This document shows positions 8,145 through 8,409 of a stretch of 8,409 nt of DNA, one piece after another. Source of the stretch: JAWOJB01 sp046484325 (GTDB lineage: Bacteria; Actinomycetota; Acidimicrobiia; Spongiisociales; ZC4RG35); NCBI GenBank assembly GCA_046484325.1, contig JAWOJB010000072.1, positions 1 through 8,409 of the forward strand, in the 5' to 3' direction. The notes under the pieces are model-generated. The model had not been told where the DNA came from. It did no database searches and saw only the letters and a program-made list of their open reading frames with translations. The stretch's first letter is position 1. The number at the start of each line of letters is the position of its first letter. A program made the position numbers and the translations under genes.

Positions 8145-8409
8145 GCAGGGCTGGAGAATATCTATCAGGCTGAAGCCCCTGTGGCGGATACCCTCCTGAA
8201 TCAGCATGCTCAGGTGTTCCTTGTTTCCTGCAAAGCCCCTGGCAATAAATCCTGCCTTCAGCGCAAGAGCGACAGCCAGTGGATTAAAGGGCTCGGCGAT
8301 AACGCCGTAGGGCTGCCCCCGGGTCACCATCTGCAGGTCCGAGGTGGGCGAGGCCTGGCCCTTGGTCAGGCCGTAGACCTTGTTGTTGTGAACCAGCAGC
8401 GTTAGATCG
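8139..8409 (-). pseudogene. 2-oxoacid:ferredoxin oxidoreductase beta subunit, internal fragment
   Basis: About 90 codons read inward from the right edge and are typical of the thiamine-diphosphate-binding beta subunit of 2-oxoacid:ferredoxin oxidoreductases (KorB/OorB type). These enzymes convert 2-oxoglutarate or a related 2-oxoacid to an acyl-CoA while reducing ferredoxin. Visible motifs are LLVHNNKVYGLTKGQASPTS near the edge (the cofactor-binding Asn and the YGLTKGQ signature), then NPLAVALALKAGFIARGFAG, a KEHLSMLIQEGIRHRGFSLID helix-strand pair in short form, and ILQPCVT. The family normally continues with a Phe-Asn sequence and 60 or more residues, but here the similarity ends at QPCVT. 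GC is far lower than in the neighbours, so the piece appears to come from another genome. The 5' part lies outside the window. The family call is strong; the substrate is uncertain. Confidence 0.85.

Noticed and set aside
7953..8330. A complete 125-residue gene starting at the ATG at 8330
   Set aside because: The reading frame continues upstream to the window edge with strong family similarity, so this ATG is an internal methionine, and the downstream half belongs to a different protein.
7827..8405. A 192-codon plus-strand frame running across the right-end join
   Set aside because: It overlaps the native membrane gene in another phase, crosses the composition break, and its right half is antisense to a clear oxidoreductase fragment.

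Overview
The window is very GC-rich (about 70% by eye; 72% in a hand-counted block at 8001-8150). Its gene content suits a high-GC actinobacterium, possibly an uncultured Acidimicrobiia-like lineage. That placement is inferred from base composition, protein style and the absence of strong Shine-Dalgarno sites at some starts; nothing in the window proves a taxon.

Layout from left to right. Positions 1-1651 (minus strand) hold an NfeD-type membrane serine protease followed by a slipin (SPFH/stomatin-like) gene with a TAATG stop/start overlap; the slipin runs off the left edge. A 153-bp gap (1652-1804) carries a 7-bp tandem repeat and GC-rich hairpins. Next on the minus strand, read right to left, come a SufR-like ArsR-type regulator (5183-5908), aconitase acnA (2404-5115) and a membrane-anchored TlpA/ResA-type thioredoxin (1805-2368). 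These three have gaps of 67 and 35 bp and may form one transcription unit. Divergent from the regulator, on the plus strand, lie an Mrp/ApbC-family P-loop ATPase (6063-7148) and, 8 bp after it, a four-helix membrane protein of unknown function (7157-8020).

The 154-bp divergent region 5909-6062 is the most unusual part. It has two perfect 12-bp palindromes, one of which contains a -10-like TATAGT on both strands, and three tandem copies of a 23-bp unit. The regulator keeps a C-terminal cysteine set like the iron-sulfur ligands of SufR. It sits between an iron-sulfur enzyme (aconitase) and a member of the iron-sulfur carrier family (Mrp). The best candidate for a coherent system is therefore a local iron-sulfur or redox sensing circuit: SufR-like sensor, aconitase, thioredoxin and Mrp-like ATPase. 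One complication is that this Mrp has no cysteine anywhere, so it cannot hold a cluster in the usual way.

The right end looks chimeric. From about position 8139 to 8409 the minus strand encodes a fragment of a 2-oxoacid:ferredoxin oxidoreductase beta subunit in DNA of much lower GC (54% in 8151-8300). It is joined in frame to the C-terminal end of an unrelated small membrane protein (7953-8138). This is most easily explained as an assembly join or an insertion boundary, not a real fusion gene.
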